This document shows positions 25,488 to 35,400 of a DNA stretch of 64,000 bases, in pieces (positions within the stretch are counted from its first letter, which is position 1; the number at the start of each line of letters is the position of its first letter). A model generated the notes under the pieces. That model searched no databases and was not told the origin of the DNA. It was given only the letters and a program-made list of their open reading frames with translations. Position numbers and translations under genes: made by a program. The stretch covers positions 82,590-146,589 of the forward strand of contig DRFJ01000051.1 in the NCBI GenBank assembly GCA_011050615.1, given 5' to 3'. This DNA is from Bacteroidota bacterium. GTDB taxonomy: Bacteria; Bacteroidota; Bacteroidia; Bacteroidales; VadinHA17.

Positions 25488-26327
25488 ATGAGCCTGAAAC
25501 ACTTTCTTGTGAGCAAGGTGTTTTTAAAACATCTGGGGCTGGCAATTGCCATAGCCATCACCATACTGTTTACAACCCTGCTGTGGTTGAGTATATTTAC
25601 ACGACATGGTCAGTCAAGACCGGTGCCCGATCTGTATGGACTAACAATAGAGGAAGCTGAGAAAACAGTAAAGGAAAATAAAATGAGATTCGAGGTAATC
25701 GACTCCGTTTACACCAATATAGTCCCACGCGGTTATGTGCTTGAGCAAAATCCCGTAGCCGGGTTCAACGTTAAGAAGAACCGCCGGATAATGGTGACCA
25801 TAAATGCCTTTCAACCTGAGATGATTGAGATGCCTGACCTGCTGGAGTTGTCAAAACGGCAGGCCATAGCACTTATTGAAAGCTCGGGACTGGAACTGGG
25901 CAAGCTAAATTACAAACCCGACCTGTCCATCGATTATGTCCTTGAGCAACTCTATCATGGGAAGCCGGTGAAACCGGGCGATTCGATACAGAAGGGATCG
26001 GTTATTGACCTGGTGCTGGGTAAGGGATTGAGTAACAGGAGAACGCCAATGCCTGAACTTATTGGTCTGGGTATTAAAGAAGCCAGGGACAGAATACTGG
26101 CTTCATCATTGAATATAGGTACCTTTACCTTTGACAATACAATCAATACTGCCGAAGATTCAGCAAAGGCTTTCGTTTTCAAACAAAACCCGGTATACAG
26201 TGAGGATATGACCCTCCAGCTTGGTTCATCTGTATATGTCTGGTTTACAACTGATTCCATGAAGCTCCCGATTGATTCTACTATGACAGAATTACCTGAC
26301 ACCCTGTTTATGCGTGGTATTAACTAA
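25488..26327 (+). CDS. Membrane-anchored PASTA-domain protein
   Basis: One N-terminal transmembrane helix (about 14-37, LAIAIAITILFTTLLWLSIF) is followed by three PASTA repeats (about 42-108, 110-182, 183-258), each starting with a PD/PE-L...A pattern (VPDLYGLTIEEAEKTV, MPDLLELSKRQAIALI, MPELIGLGIKEARDRI). PASTA domains bind peptidoglycan fragments or partner penicillin-binding proteins. There is no kinase or transpeptidase domain, so it is a stand-alone periplasmic binder. First gene of a cluster with a T9SS protein, an RluD synthase and, after a new promoter, ddl, which fits a cell-wall role. Confidence 0.9.
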   Translation: MSLKHFLVSKVFLKHLGLAIAIAITILFTTLLWLSIFTRHGQSRPVPDLYGLTIEEAEKTVKENKMRFEVIDSVYTNIVPRGYVLEQNPVAGFNVKKNRRIMVTINAFQPEMIEMPDLLELSKRQAIALIESSGLELGKLNYKPDLSIDYVLEQLYHGKPVKPGDSIQKGSVIDLVLGKGLSNRRTPMPELIGLGIKEARDRILASSLNIGTFTFDNTINTAEDSAKAFVFKQNPVYSEDMTLQLGSSVYVWFTTDSMKLPIDSTMTELPDTLFMRGIN

Positions 26328-26345
26328 TCATAACAATCAGGCTTA

Positions 26346-28199
26346 ATGATTAGAAAAATAAAATATCTGACTTTCCTCTTTCTTATTGCGCCCGTGTTAA
26401 GCAGCTACGGACAGGAAATAGTTACGGGCCTGGGAAGAAATCCCAGACTGCTTGATGCATGGCAAAAAAGAGACCTGCTTAAATCAGATTCCCCCATGGA
26501 TACAGTCGGACTACCCTTCTTTGATGATTTCATACCGAAAAACATCTTCCCGTCAAACGAACGCTGGGCCGATGATGATGTTTATATTAACAATACTTAT
26601 CCCGTAAACCAGTTAAGCCAGGGCGTTGCCACCTTTGACGCTTTGGATTACAGGGGTTTGCTGTATAAGGAAGCCGGCCCTCTTGCCTTTGAAGCTGACC
26701 ATCTGACCTCTGCACCCATAGACCTGGATGTGGATCCTTCTGAAAATGTTTTTCTCAGTTTCTTTTACCAGCCCCAGGGGATAGCCGATCAACCCGAACT
26801 ACAGGACAGCCTGGTTTTGCAGTTCTACTCAGCCGGCGACAATGAATGGCATCATGTATGGAAAGCCGAAGGAAGAGGCCTGCATAATTTTAAACCCGTA
26901 ATAATAAAAATTGACAACCCCCTTTACCTTTACAGGGGTTTCAGATTCAGGTTTATCAACTATGCAAGTATAAGTTCCGATTTTGACGATCAGTCAATGG
27001 CAGGAAATGCCGATCACTGGAATATTGATTATGTATATCTTGACAGGAACAGGTCCTTCTCTGATACCATACCCGCTGATGTAGCATTCACCCGCTCTCC
27101 GGGGTCGGTCCTGAATACGTATGAATCTATGCCCTGGGAGCAGTTCAAAAATGTATTCCTGTCAGAGATGGGCTCCTTCATAAAAATTAATTACAGGAAT
27201 AACGACAAGGTAACACGAAATGTTACCAGGAACTTCACGATACGTGATATGTATGAAGGTACCGGGGTGCATGCTTTTTCAGCCGGGGCAACAAATATTG
27301 AGCCTGATGAATGGGTGACATATAACGCAAACCTCATATATACCTTCAACTCCCCGTACACTGACTCTGCCATGTTCAGGATCAGGTCGGTCCTTATCAC
27401 CGATGATTTTGACCCCAAGGTGAATGATACCATAGATTATTACCAGGTATTCAGTAATTATTTTTCCTATGATGACGGGTCAGCTGAAAGCGGCTACGGG
27501 ATAAACGGACAGGGTGCTTCCAATGCAATGGTTTCGGTCAGATACAGGACTTTTGAGCCGGACACTCTAAGGGCTGTTATGATTGCCTTTAATGACAGCT
27601 ACCGTTCTTCAAACCAGAGATATTTTAATATTGCGGTATGGGATGACGATAACGGCATGCCGGGAGAATTGCTTTATGAACAGGAAGAGATGGCAGACCC
27701 CGGTGAAAATATTAATGAATTCATGCAATTCCGTCTTAATGATCCCCTGCCAGTGGATGCTTATTTTCACATTGGCTGGATACAACAATCTGAGACTTTT
27801 CTGAATGTCAGCCTTGATATGAACACACTGCCGGAGGGAAGAAGGCATTACTACATAAATGGCGTCTGGAGTGAATCAGAAGTGGCAGGCAGCCTGATGA
27901 TAAGACCTGTTATGGGCAGCGCCCTTATACCTTCAGGCATAGACGATATCTGCCCACAGATTAATAAGAGGATAAATATCTGGCCAAACCCGGTTAAAAA
28001 TATATTGAATATAGAGATTCCCGACAACGACCTGGTAATGGGTATTGATATTAATATATACGACAATTACGGGAGATGGCTGATGTCAGAAACGCAGACA
28101 CCCAGGGTAAATGTCACAAGCTTGCCCCCGGGAGTTTATCTTATCATTATAAGTTCAGGAAATAAGGTGATCGGATATAACAGGTTTATAAGATTATAG
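26346..28199 (+). CDS. Secreted protein with type IX secretion C-terminal sorting domain
   Basis: Signal peptide (about 1-22, KYLTFLFLIAPVLSSYGQE), a 500-residue exported region of unknown fold, and a C-terminal Por-secretion-type sorting domain (about 535-617) with IWPNPVKNILNIEI, IYDNYGRWLM, VNVTSLPPGVYLIII and the ending GYNRFIRL. It should therefore be exported by the T9SS and fixed to or released from the surface. Function is unknown. It lies 18 bp after the PASTA gene and 6 bp before the RluD-type gene, so it is in the same operon. Confidence 0.88.
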   Translation: MIRKIKYLTFLFLIAPVLSSYGQEIVTGLGRNPRLLDAWQKRDLLKSDSPMDTVGLPFFDDFIPKNIFPSNERWADDDVYINNTYPVNQLSQGVATFDALDYRGLLYKEAGPLAFEADHLTSAPIDLDVDPSENVFLSFFYQPQGIADQPELQDSLVLQFYSAGDNEWHHVWKAEGRGLHNFKPVIIKIDNPLYLYRGFRFRFINYASISSDFDDQSMAGNADHWNIDYVYLDRNRSFSDTIPADVAFTRSPGSVLNTYESMPWEQFKNVFLSEMGSFIKINYRNNDKVTRNVTRNFTIRDMYEGTGVHAFSAGATNIEPDEWVTYNANLIYTFNSPYTDSAMFRIRSVLITDDFDPKVNDTIDYYQVFSNYFSYDDGSAESGYGINGQGASNAMVSVRYRTFEPDTLRAVMIAFNDSYRSSNQRYFNIAVWDDDNGMPGELLYEQEEMADPGENINEFMQFRLNDPLPVDAYFHIGWIQQSETFLNVSLDMNTLPEGRRHYYINGVWSESEVAGSLMIRPVMGSALIPSGIDDICPQINKRINIWPNPVKNILNIEIPDNDLVMGIDINIYDNYGRWLMSETQTPRVNVTSLPPGVYLIIISSGNKVIGYNRFIRL

Positions 28200-28205
28200 G
28201 CACAA

Positions 28206-29237
28206 ATGGCCGGAACGGATGATCATATTGAAAACGAAGAATTATTTGAACATTACCGGGTTGAAGCCGATGCCGGGCAAAAAGCACTCAGAATTGACAA
28301 ATTCCTTGTAAACCGGATTGATAATACTTCGCGCACCCGAATTCAGAATGCTGCGCTTGCAGGAAATATCTTAGTTAACGATCAGGCTGTAAAATCAAAC
28401 TATAAAGTAAAACCCGGAGATATTATACAGATTTTGCTGGCTCATCCGCCGAGGGAAACTGAAATATTGCCGGAGAACATACCACTTGATATAAGGTATG
28501 AGGACGAGTCAGTATTAATAGTAAACAAAGAAGCCGGGATGGTCGTACACCCTGGAACCGGTAATTATACCGGTACCCTGGTCAATGCTCTTATGCACCA
28601 CCTGAGGGACATCCCTCTTTTTAAAACGGGGGAGTTACGCCCCGGACTGGTTCACAGGATTGACAAGAACACCTCAGGCTTATTGCTTGTTGCAAAAACC
28701 GAATTTGCCCTCAATAACCTGGGAAAGCAGTTTTATGAACACAGTACAGGGAGAAAATATACCGCGATAGTATGGGGGAACCCGGGAAAAGAAGGGACAA
28801 TTACAGGCAATATAGGGAGAAGCCCCGGAAACCGTAAACTGATGCATGTTTTCCCTGACGGCCGTGAGGGTAAACCTGCTGTCACTCATTACAGGCTTAT
28901 TGAAGACCTCTCATATGTTTCAATCATTGAATGTGAACTGGAGACCGGCCGCACTCACCAGATAAGAGTACATATGAGCTATATTAAACATCCCCTTTTC
29001 AATGACCCTGAATATGGAGGCGATAAGATATTAAGAGGGACAACTTTCACAAAGTACCAGCAGTTTATAAGGAACTGCTTCAGTATTATGCCACGCCAGG
29101 CCCTGCATGCACGATACCTCTCCTTTAATCACCCCGTAAGCGGTAAACGCATGGAATTTGAAACAGAGTTGCCGGATGACATGAACAGGCTTATTGAGAA
29201 GTGGAGGAATTATACCACTGGAAGAGACGGGTTATGA
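28206..29237 (+). CDS. rluD: RluA/RluD-family 23S rRNA pseudouridine synthase
   Basis: Isomerises uridine to pseudouridine in rRNA. Residues about 25-85 are an S4 RNA-binding domain (RIDKFLVNRIDNTSRTRIQNA, VKPGDIIQI). The catalytic domain carries the aspartate in HRIDKNTSGLLLVAK and later ECELETGRTHQIRVHM and QALHARYLSF. 343 aa is normal. The D-subtype label is by context and length; RluC-like specificity is not excluded. Confidence 0.9.
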   Translation: MAGTDDHIENEELFEHYRVEADAGQKALRIDKFLVNRIDNTSRTRIQNAALAGNILVNDQAVKSNYKVKPGDIIQILLAHPPRETEILPENIPLDIRYEDESVLIVNKEAGMVVHPGTGNYTGTLVNALMHHLRDIPLFKTGELRPGLVHRIDKNTSGLLLVAKTEFALNNLGKQFYEHSTGRKYTAIVWGNPGKEGTITGNIGRSPGNRKLMHVFPDGREGKPAVTHYRLIEDLSYVSIIECELETGRTHQIRVHMSYIKHPLFNDPEYGGDKILRGTTFTKYQQFIRNCFSIMPRQALHARYLSFNHPVSGKRMEFETELPDDMNRLIEKWRNYTTGRDGL

Positions 29238-29335
29238 GAGGCGGGAGATGAAAATTTTAGCTGCCAGCTATTGTAATTAAGCCCTTAAGGCCGCAGGCTA
29301 TATAGATGCATGAATACATTAAGTTAACTATTTAG

Positions 29336-29343
29336 TATATTTG
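29336..29343 (+). promoter_or_regulatory. -7 promoter element (TATATTTG) for ddl
   Basis: Exact TAnnTTTG match. It would start transcription near 29348, which favours the ddl ATG at 29367 over that at 29355. Confidence 0.6.
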
Positions 29344-29366
29344 GAAATCCTAATATGCATGTTCCT

Positions 29367-30341
29367 ATGAAAACCATAGCCATAGTCACAGGGGGCAACT
29401 CTTCGGAATTTGAGATATCAGTAAAAAGTGCCGGGGCGGTGGAAAAAGCGCTTGCGAATCGTTACCATACCTTTCTCATAATGATAAAGGGACAGGAATG
29501 GTACTGGGAAGATCAATCAGGGCAGGCATACAAGCTTGACAAAAACAATTTTTCACTTAAGCTGCATGACAGACTGGTGCGATTTGATGCTGTTTTTATA
29601 GCCATCCACGGTACCCCGGGCGAGAATGGTTACCTGCAGGCTTACTTTGAGATGATGGGTATACCTTATACCGGATGTAATGTTTACACTTCTGCCCTCA
29701 CCTTCAATAAAAATGCCTGCAAGTTATTTTTAAGGAATTTCCCGGTAAAAATGGCACGATCAGTGTTGATAAGTAAAAATAACATCCCTGATCCTGATAA
29801 ATTATCCAGGGAGCTTGGCTTACCGGTATTCATCAAGCCCAATGATAGCGGATCAAGTTTTGGTATAACAAAAGTTACGTCAGTTGAGCAAATAATTCCC
29901 GCCATACATCATGCCTTTACTGAAAGTCCGCAGGCACTTGCAGAAGAGTTCATGGACGGCATTGAGGCTGCCTGCGGCGTAATAATAACTTCAGAAAAAA
30001 CAATCGTACTTCCGGTTACAGAGATAGTGAGCAAGAATGAGTTTTTTGATTATGAAGCCAAATACGATCCTGCAAAAGCCGATGAGATAACACCGGGGCG
30101 CTTCCCGGGGCATGTATCCGAAGCCATCCGGGAAGCAAGTTATAATATTGCTTCATACCTTGATTGCAAAGGTCTGGTCAGGGTTGACTTCATTGTGGCA
30201 GATGAAGAACCTGTTTTTATTGAAGTGAATACCATCCCCGGCATTACAGAGGAAAGCATTGTCCCCAAACAGATGAAGGAATACGGCCTGGACCCGGGAG
30301 AATTGTACTCCCTTCTAATTGAGGACGCCCTGAAAAAATAA
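29367..30341 (+). CDS. ddl: D-alanine--D-alanine ligase
   Basis: ATP-grasp ligase making the D-Ala-D-Ala dipeptide for peptidoglycan. The N-terminal motif TIAIVTGGNSSEFEIS, the central FIKPNDSGSSFGITKV, and the C-terminal VDFIVADEEPVFIEVNTIPG with EES(I)VPKQ are visible. 324 aa from ATG 29367 is normal. It supplies the MurF half of the murF-alr protein in this window. Convergent with gcvP. Confidence 0.93.
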   Translation: MKTIAIVTGGNSSEFEISVKSAGAVEKALANRYHTFLIMIKGQEWYWEDQSGQAYKLDKNNFSLKLHDRLVRFDAVFIAIHGTPGENGYLQAYFEMMGIPYTGCNVYTSALTFNKNACKLFLRNFPVKMARSVLISKNNIPDPDKLSRELGLPVFIKPNDSGSSFGITKVTSVEQIIPAIHHAFTESPQALAEEFMDGIEAACGVIITSEKTIVLPVTEIVSKNEFFDYEAKYDPAKADEITPGRFPGHVSEAIREASYNIASYLDCKGLVRVDFIVADEEPVFIEVNTIPGITEESIVPKQMKEYGLDPGELYSLLIEDALKK

Positions 30342-30393
30342 GCTTTCTTCCTGGCCGGGCCTGTCAGAAAACTCACCCCATCCTGCAGGGGCT

Positions 30394-33291
30394 TCAGTCT
30401 TTTACATTCAGTTCCACGTCATCAAACCTGTAGGTATCTATTGGCTCACAGGTGCACATCAGATTCCTGTCACCATAACCGTTATCAACCCTTCCAACCG
30501 CGGTCCAGAACTTATTCCCGGCAAGTCCCGGCACCGGGTAAGCGGCCTTCTCCCTGCTGTACTTATGGTCCCACTTATCACTTATAACCATTGCAGCAGT
30601 ATGAGGTGAATTATGCAGAACATTATCCTCCCTGTCAGCCTTACCCTCTTTAACCTCCTGTATCTCATTCCATATTGATTTCATAGCCTCAACAAAGCGG
30701 TCGAGCTCATACAGCGGTTCACTTTCAGTTGGTTCAACCATAAGTGTGCCATGCACCGGGAATGACAAGGTAGGAGCATGGAAACCATAGTCCATTAACC
30801 TTTTTGCTATATCTTCTTCACTGATACCTGCTTCTCCCTTGAATTTCCGGCAATCGATTATCATTTCATGACCTACCCTCCCCTTCTTTCCCTTGTACAG
30901 CACATCAAAGTGTTCTTTAAGGGCTGATGCCAGGTAATTGGCATTAAGGATGGCCATCATGGTTGATTTTTTAAGCCCTTCCTCTCCCAGCATATAAACA
31001 TAGGCATGGGATATGGTAAGGATCAAAGCCGACCCAAAGGGTGCAGCTGCCACAGCTGTGGTTCCGTTACTTCCTCCTGTGGCAACAAGCGGATGCGACG
31101 GGAGGAATTCAACCAGGTGTCCGGCAACACATATGGGTCCCATACCCGGACCGCCTCCGCCATGGGGGATGGCAAATGTTTTATGCAGGTTCAGGTGTAC
31201 CACATCGGCTCCTATATTAGCAGCGTTTGACAGGCCAACCATGGCATTCATATTGGCGCCATCCATATAAACCTGCCCGCCATTCTCATGTATAACGGAA
31301 GTCATCTCCTGTATGGCTTCTTCAAAAACACCATGTGTGGATGGATAGGTGATCATAAAGGCAGACAGCTTATCCTTATTCTCAGATGCTTTTTTTCTCA
31401 GGTCTTCGACATCAACATTACCATTCTCGTCACATTCAACAACGACCACATTCATGCCGGCCATGACACCGCTGGCAGGGTTAGTACCGTGAGCCGATGA
31501 AGGTATAAGAACGATATCCCGGTGACCTTCGCCCCTGCTTATATGGTACTGGCGTATGACCATTAATCCCGTATACTCACCTGCCGCACCTGAATTAGGC
31601 TGGAAAGAAATAGCTTTGAAACCTGTAATTTCCTTCAGTGCGTCCCCCAGTTCATCCATTATCTGGTAATAACCTTTTGCCTGGTCTTCAGGGACAAAGG
31701 GGTGAATATTACCATATTCCGGCCAGCTCAGGGGGAACATTGATGTAGCTGAATTCAGTTTCATTGTGCAGGAACCCAGGGGTATCATGCTATATGCCAA
31801 TGATATATCCCTGTTTTCCAACATTTTGAGATAGCGCATCATGTCTGTCTCGCTATGATACCTGTTAAAGGCCTCCTGGGCCAGGAAATCCTTTTTCCGG
31901 AGAAATTTCTCGCTTATGCAGATGCAGTCACAAAGCTTATCAACTTTCTCATGCTTCTTTCCTGCCGCTTCAGCAAAAATCTCAATCAGAGTGTTAATTT
32001 CATCCAGGGTAGTTATTTCATCCATGCTGATCATTACCTTCCCCTCATAGAAAAAATTAAGGTTAATCTCCTTTTTCAGTGCCAGTTTTTTAATCTTCCC
32101 GGCTTCGACACCTTCAGGCAGCCTGATGTCCAGTGTATCAAAAAATTCCCTGTTGGCTATTTTATAGCCAAGTTTTTCAACTGATTGTTTAAAGGTGCAG
32201 GCTGACTGGTGTATATGGGAGGCTATTCTTTCCAGTCCTTCAGGCCCGTGGTACTGGGCATACATTCCGCTCATACTGGCAAGCAGAGCCTGAGCCGTAC
32301 ATATATTTGACGTAGCCCGCTCCCTCTTTATATGCTGCTCCCTGGTCTGCAGTGCCATTCTCAAAGCTGGTTTACCGTTAGAGTCGACCGATACACCTAT
32401 AATCCTGCCCGGCATGCTTCTTTTCAGTGATTCATGTGAAGCAAAAAAACCGGCATGGGGGCCGCCAAAGCCCATCGGAAGACCGAAGCGCTGATTTGAA
32501 CCGAACACTATATCTGCTCCCCACTCACCCGGGGGGTTAAGGAGTACAAGGCTCATAAGGTCTGAAGCAACGGCAACAAGGGCTTCGGCTGAATGAACCT
32601 TATCCGCAAAGCTTTTATAATCCCTTATATCTCCATCTGATGAGGGATATTGCAGGATAGCTCCAAAGAAAGAATCATCTGTTTCCTGTGAGGCGTAATC
32701 GCCCATCACCAGTTCTATACCCAGTGGTTCAGCCCGTGTTAATATCACGTCGAGTGTCTGGGGAAATATCTTCTCATCAACAAAGAGCTTGTTTACGCCG
32801 GCCTTAACAGCTGCCCTAGGCCGTGCATTATGCATCATTATCATGGCTTCGGCCCCCGCAGTCGCCTCATCAAGCAATGAAGCATTGGCCAGCCCCAGGC
32901 CTGTTAATTCACATACCATAGTCTGGTAATTCAGGAGTGCTTCGAGCCGGCCCTGAGAAATTTCAGCCTGGTAAGGAGTATAAGAGGTATACCATCCCGG
33001 GTTTTCCAAAACATTCCTGATGATCACCGAGGGGGAAGCTGTGCCATAATAACCCATACCGATAAATGAACGGTACTGCTTATTCTTCGCACCTATTTCG
33101 CGTATATGCTTAAGATACTCGAACTCACTCATTGCCTCAGGCAGTTCAAGAGGCTTATCCAACATTATTGAAGGAGGAACCGTTTCCTTTATGAGCCCAT
33201 CGAGTGATTCTGCTCCCACGGCTTCGAGCATGCTGAAAACTTCATTTTCCCTGGGACCGATATGCCTGTTAACGAACTTGTCAAATGCCAT
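30394..33291 (-). CDS. gcvP: Glycine dehydrogenase (decarboxylating), P protein
   Basis: PLP enzyme of the glycine cleavage system: decarboxylates glycine and passes the aminomethyl group to the lipoyl H protein. Full-length fused form (965 aa). N-half: IGPRENEVFSMLEAVGA and MGYYGTASPSVIIRNVLENPGWYTSYTPYQAEISQG (landmark region). C-half: SIMPLGSCTMKLN-like SMIPLGSCTMKLNSA, SSAHGTNPASGVMAG, and the PLP lysine in HLNLHKTFAIPHGGGGPG. gcvT, gcvH and lpd are not in the window. An AT-rich 129-bp leader contains no recognisable glycine riboswitch. Confidence 0.97.
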   Translation of the reverse strand: MAFDKFVNRHIGPRENEVFSMLEAVGAESLDGLIKETVPPSIMLDKPLELPEAMSEFEYLKHIREIGAKNKQYRSFIGMGYYGTASPSVIIRNVLENPGWYTSYTPYQAEISQGRLEALLNYQTMVCELTGLGLANASLLDEATAGAEAMIMMHNARPRAAVKAGVNKLFVDEKIFPQTLDVILTRAEPLGIELVMGDYASQETDDSFFGAILQYPSSDGDIRDYKSFADKVHSAEALVAVASDLMSLVLLNPPGEWGADIVFGSNQRFGLPMGFGGPHAGFFASHESLKRSMPGRIIGVSVDSNGKPALRMALQTREQHIKRERATSNICTAQALLASMSGMYAQYHGPEGLERIASHIHQSACTFKQSVEKLGYKIANREFFDTLDIRLPEGVEAGKIKKLALKKEINLNFFYEGKVMISMDEITTLDEINTLIEIFAEAAGKKHEKVDKLCDCICISEKFLRKKDFLAQEAFNRYHSETDMMRYLKMLENRDISLAYSMIPLGSCTMKLNSATSMFPLSWPEYGNIHPFVPEDQAKGYYQIMDELGDALKEITGFKAISFQPNSGAAGEYTGLMVIRQYHISRGEGHRDIVLIPSSAHGTNPASGVMAGMNVVVVECDENGNVDVEDLRKKASENKDKLSAFMITYPSTHGVFEEAIQEMTSVIHENGGQVYMDGANMNAMVGLSNAANIGADVVHLNLHKTFAIPHGGGGPGMGPICVAGHLVEFLPSHPLVATGGSNGTTAVAAAPFGSALILTISHAYVYMLGEEGLKKSTMMAILNANYLASALKEHFDVLYKGKKGRVGHEMIIDCRKFKGEAGISEEDIAKRLMDYGFHAPTLSFPVHGTLMVEPTESEPLYELDRFVEAMKSIWNEIQEVKEGKADREDNVLHNSPHTAAMVISDKWDHKYSREKAAYPVPGLAGNKFWTAVGRVDNGYGDRNLMCTCEPIDTYRFDDVELNVKD

Positions 33292-33420
33292 ATTATTTTT
33301 TTGTTTATGATTTATTAATTATGATTTTTTATCTATAAGTTTTTATCAATTCCGGGGTAATTTATAAATCTATATTAAGAATTCATATGCTAAAGAAAAC
33401 TTAAAGATAATATTATTGTC

Positions 33421-34056
33421 TTATGTTAAAAAAGGATTTGTCTTCCGTTCAACACCTATTTTTGTCTCAGGTCCATGTCCCGGGTAAACGACAGTACTGT
33501 CAGGAAGGTTCAGCAAATTGGTCTTAATACTTCTTATCAGAGTGTTATAATCCCCGCCCGGAAGGTCAGTGCGACCGATACTCCCGGCGAATAAGGCATC
33601 ACCTGTAAAAATAAAATCCCCTTCCTCACAATAGAAAGCAATGCTTCCTGCTGTATGTCCGGGTATAAAAAGGCAGAGCAGTCTTATTTTGCCAACCTCT
33701 ATCTCCTGACCTCCTGATATAAAAGTTCCTATACCGGGTGGTTCGGGCATGTTGAGTCCAAACATTTCAGCATGCTGGCCTGCAGACAGAAGGTTCATCT
33801 CATCTTCCCTGGCAGCATGTGTTTTAAGCCCATATTCCTCCAGGACATAATGATTCCCGAAAATATGGTCAAGATGCAGGTGGGTGTTAAGCAATTTAAC
33901 GGGCTTCAGTTCATTTTCGTTTATAAATGTTTTCAACTCATCAAACTCCTCATCGGTATAGCAACCACAATCTATTACAGCGCAATCACCATTCTCATCA
34001 GCCAGTATGTAGGTATTAACTTCTATGGGTGAAAAAACAAGCCTGTGTATTTTCAT
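33421..34056 (-). CDS. Metallo-beta-lactamase-fold hydrolase (glyoxalase II-like)
   Basis: Zinc hydrolase of the MBL superfamily with the HxHxDH motif (NTHLHLDHIFGN, about 56-67), VIDCGCYTDEEF, FIPGHTAGSIAFYCE, FTGDALFAGSIGRTDLPGGD and the late histidine in VVYPGHGPET. This subgroup usually hydrolyses hydroxyacyl-thioesters such as lactoylglutathione-like substrates, but the real substrate is unknown. Start is placed at ATG 34056 (MKIHRLVFSPIEVNTY); the longer frame to 34116 runs into pcm. It follows pcm after 7 bp and is in its operon. Confidence 0.9.
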   Translation of the reverse strand: MKIHRLVFSPIEVNTYILADENGDCAVIDCGCYTDEEFDELKTFINENELKPVKLLNTHLHLDHIFGNHYVLEEYGLKTHAAREDEMNLLSAGQHAEMFGLNMPEPPGIGTFISGGQEIEVGKIRLLCLFIPGHTAGSIAFYCEEGDFIFTGDALFAGSIGRTDLPGGDYNTLIRSIKTNLLNLPDSTVVYPGHGPETKIGVERKTNPFLT

Positions 34057-34063
34057 AAAATCT

Positions 34064-34726
34064 CTATTTACCGTTAACCGTTCCTCCCAGCATTGGCACG
34101 AATATGAACAATCCATGCCTGGTCTCCTCGAATTTACCTTCCTTGCTTTTACAGATGCGTGTCATTACCTGGCTATGAGACCCTCCAACAGGTGCCACCA
34201 GGCATCCTCCCGGTTTTAGCTGTTCAAGTAATTCCCCGGGTATTTCACTTATGGCAGCTGTTATGATTATGGCATCATAAGGTCCGTACTGCGGCTTTCC
34301 CTTATAACCGTCACCGTAAAAGAAATGTGCATTGTAGCCCAGCTTTGCAAGTGTTTTCTGTGCCTTGTTATAAAGTTCCTTCTGCCTCTCAATTGTATAA
34401 ACCCTTGCTCCCATTTCAGCAAGTATGGCAGCCTGGTAACCAGAACCCGTACCTATTTCAAGAATTTTATCATGCTTTTTTACATTCAGGAGCTCAGTCT
34501 GTACGGCAACTGTATATGGTTGTGAAATTGTCTGTCCCGCTGATATGGGAAAGGCTTTATCCTGGTAGGCATGATGGAGGAAGGCATTATCCATGAATAC
34601 ATGCCTTGGTACCCTGTTCATAGCCTCCAGGACGCTTTCATCCTTTATTCCCTTGGTCCTGAGACCATCAATCAATTTCTGCCTTTTCCCCCTGGCAAGG
34701 AAGGAATCGTGGTCTGATATCATCAT
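34064..34726 (-). CDS. pcm: Protein-L-isoaspartate O-methyltransferase
   Basis: SAM-dependent repair methyltransferase that starts conversion of isoaspartyl residues back to aspartate. Motifs are VPRHVFMDNAFLHHAYQDKA, ISAGQTISQPYTVA, the SAM site ILEIGTGSGYQAAIL, and DAIIITAAISEIPGELLEQLKPGG. 220 aa is normal. The start could be 34726 or the next ATG at 34723. Upstream gene in a two-gene unit with the MBL hydrolase. Confidence 0.94.
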   Translation of the reverse strand: MMISDHDSFLARGKRQKLIDGLRTKGIKDESVLEAMNRVPRHVFMDNAFLHHAYQDKAFPISAGQTISQPYTVAVQTELLNVKKHDKILEIGTGSGYQAAILAEMGARVYTIERQKELYNKAQKTLAKLGYNAHFFYGDGYKGKPQYGPYDAIIITAAISEIPGELLEQLKPGGCLVAPVGGSHSQVMTRICKSKEGKFEETRHGLFIFVPMLGGTVNGK

Positions 34727-34820
34727 TAAGTTTTAATGTCTGACAAAAATAATAAAAGCAGGCATTTTACAATGAGCATTGAAGCTTCACTTGTCAGTTT
34801 GATTTCAACCATAATAAGAA

Positions 34821-35390
34821 TCATGAAACGGCAGGTATCAGGCTGGCTTTTTTTAAAGGATAATATTCCGGCCCACCTGGTTTCAGGATGCTCTCATACA
34901 GTATCAGCTGGTTCACAGACTGGGGGGGAAGGTTTTTACTTCCGGGATGCTTCAGAATTTCTGATAATAATTCCCTGTTATCTATATATTTCATCCTGCC
35001 CAGGGTGATATGGGGCATAAATGATTTATCAGCTTTATAGAGACCCTCATCTTCAAGCTTTTTGCACAGCAGCGCCTGCATATTATACAGCACATCAGGC
35101 ACTTTTAAGTCCAGCCATAATACCCGTGGCTGTTTTATATTCCTGAATATTCCGGTGCCTGCAAAAAAAATCTCAAACTCTTTGTATTTTCCTGCTGTCT
35201 CCGACATTATATCCCCAGCCCTCTTAATCCGGTCTTCATCATTATCCCCAAGGAAGGCAAGGGTAAGATGCATACCGGCAGTGTCGACCCATCTTATTTT
35301 TTCATCTTTCAGGGCCAGTTTATATAAACTGACAAGCCGGGCCAGGGTACTGTTATTTTGAATATCAACGGCTATAAAAATCCTTCTCAT
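34821..35390 (-). CDS. thpR: RNA 2',3'-cyclic phosphodiesterase (2H family)
   Basis: 2H phosphoesterase (formerly LigT). The two catalytic H-x-T-L tetrapeptides are present: HLTLAFLG near residue 41 and HITLGRM near residue 126. The N-terminus RRIFIAVDIQN is the family start. 189 aa is normal. It starts 10 bp after the stop of the kinase-peptidase-aminotransferase fusion gene, on the same strand, so co-transcription is likely. Confidence 0.9.
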   Translation of the reverse strand: MRRIFIAVDIQNNSTLARLVSLYKLALKDEKIRWVDTAGMHLTLAFLGDNDEDRIKRAGDIMSETAGKYKEFEIFFAGTGIFRNIKQPRVLWLDLKVPDVLYNMQALLCKKLEDEGLYKADKSFMPHITLGRMKYIDNRELLSEILKHPGSKNLPPQSVNQLILYESILKPGGPEYYPLKKASLIPAVS

Positions 35391-35400
35391 AGATTACACT

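Noticed and set aside
33292..33420. Possible glycine riboswitch upstream of gcvP
   Set aside because: The leader is very AT-rich and lacks the paired GC-rich glycine aptamer features.
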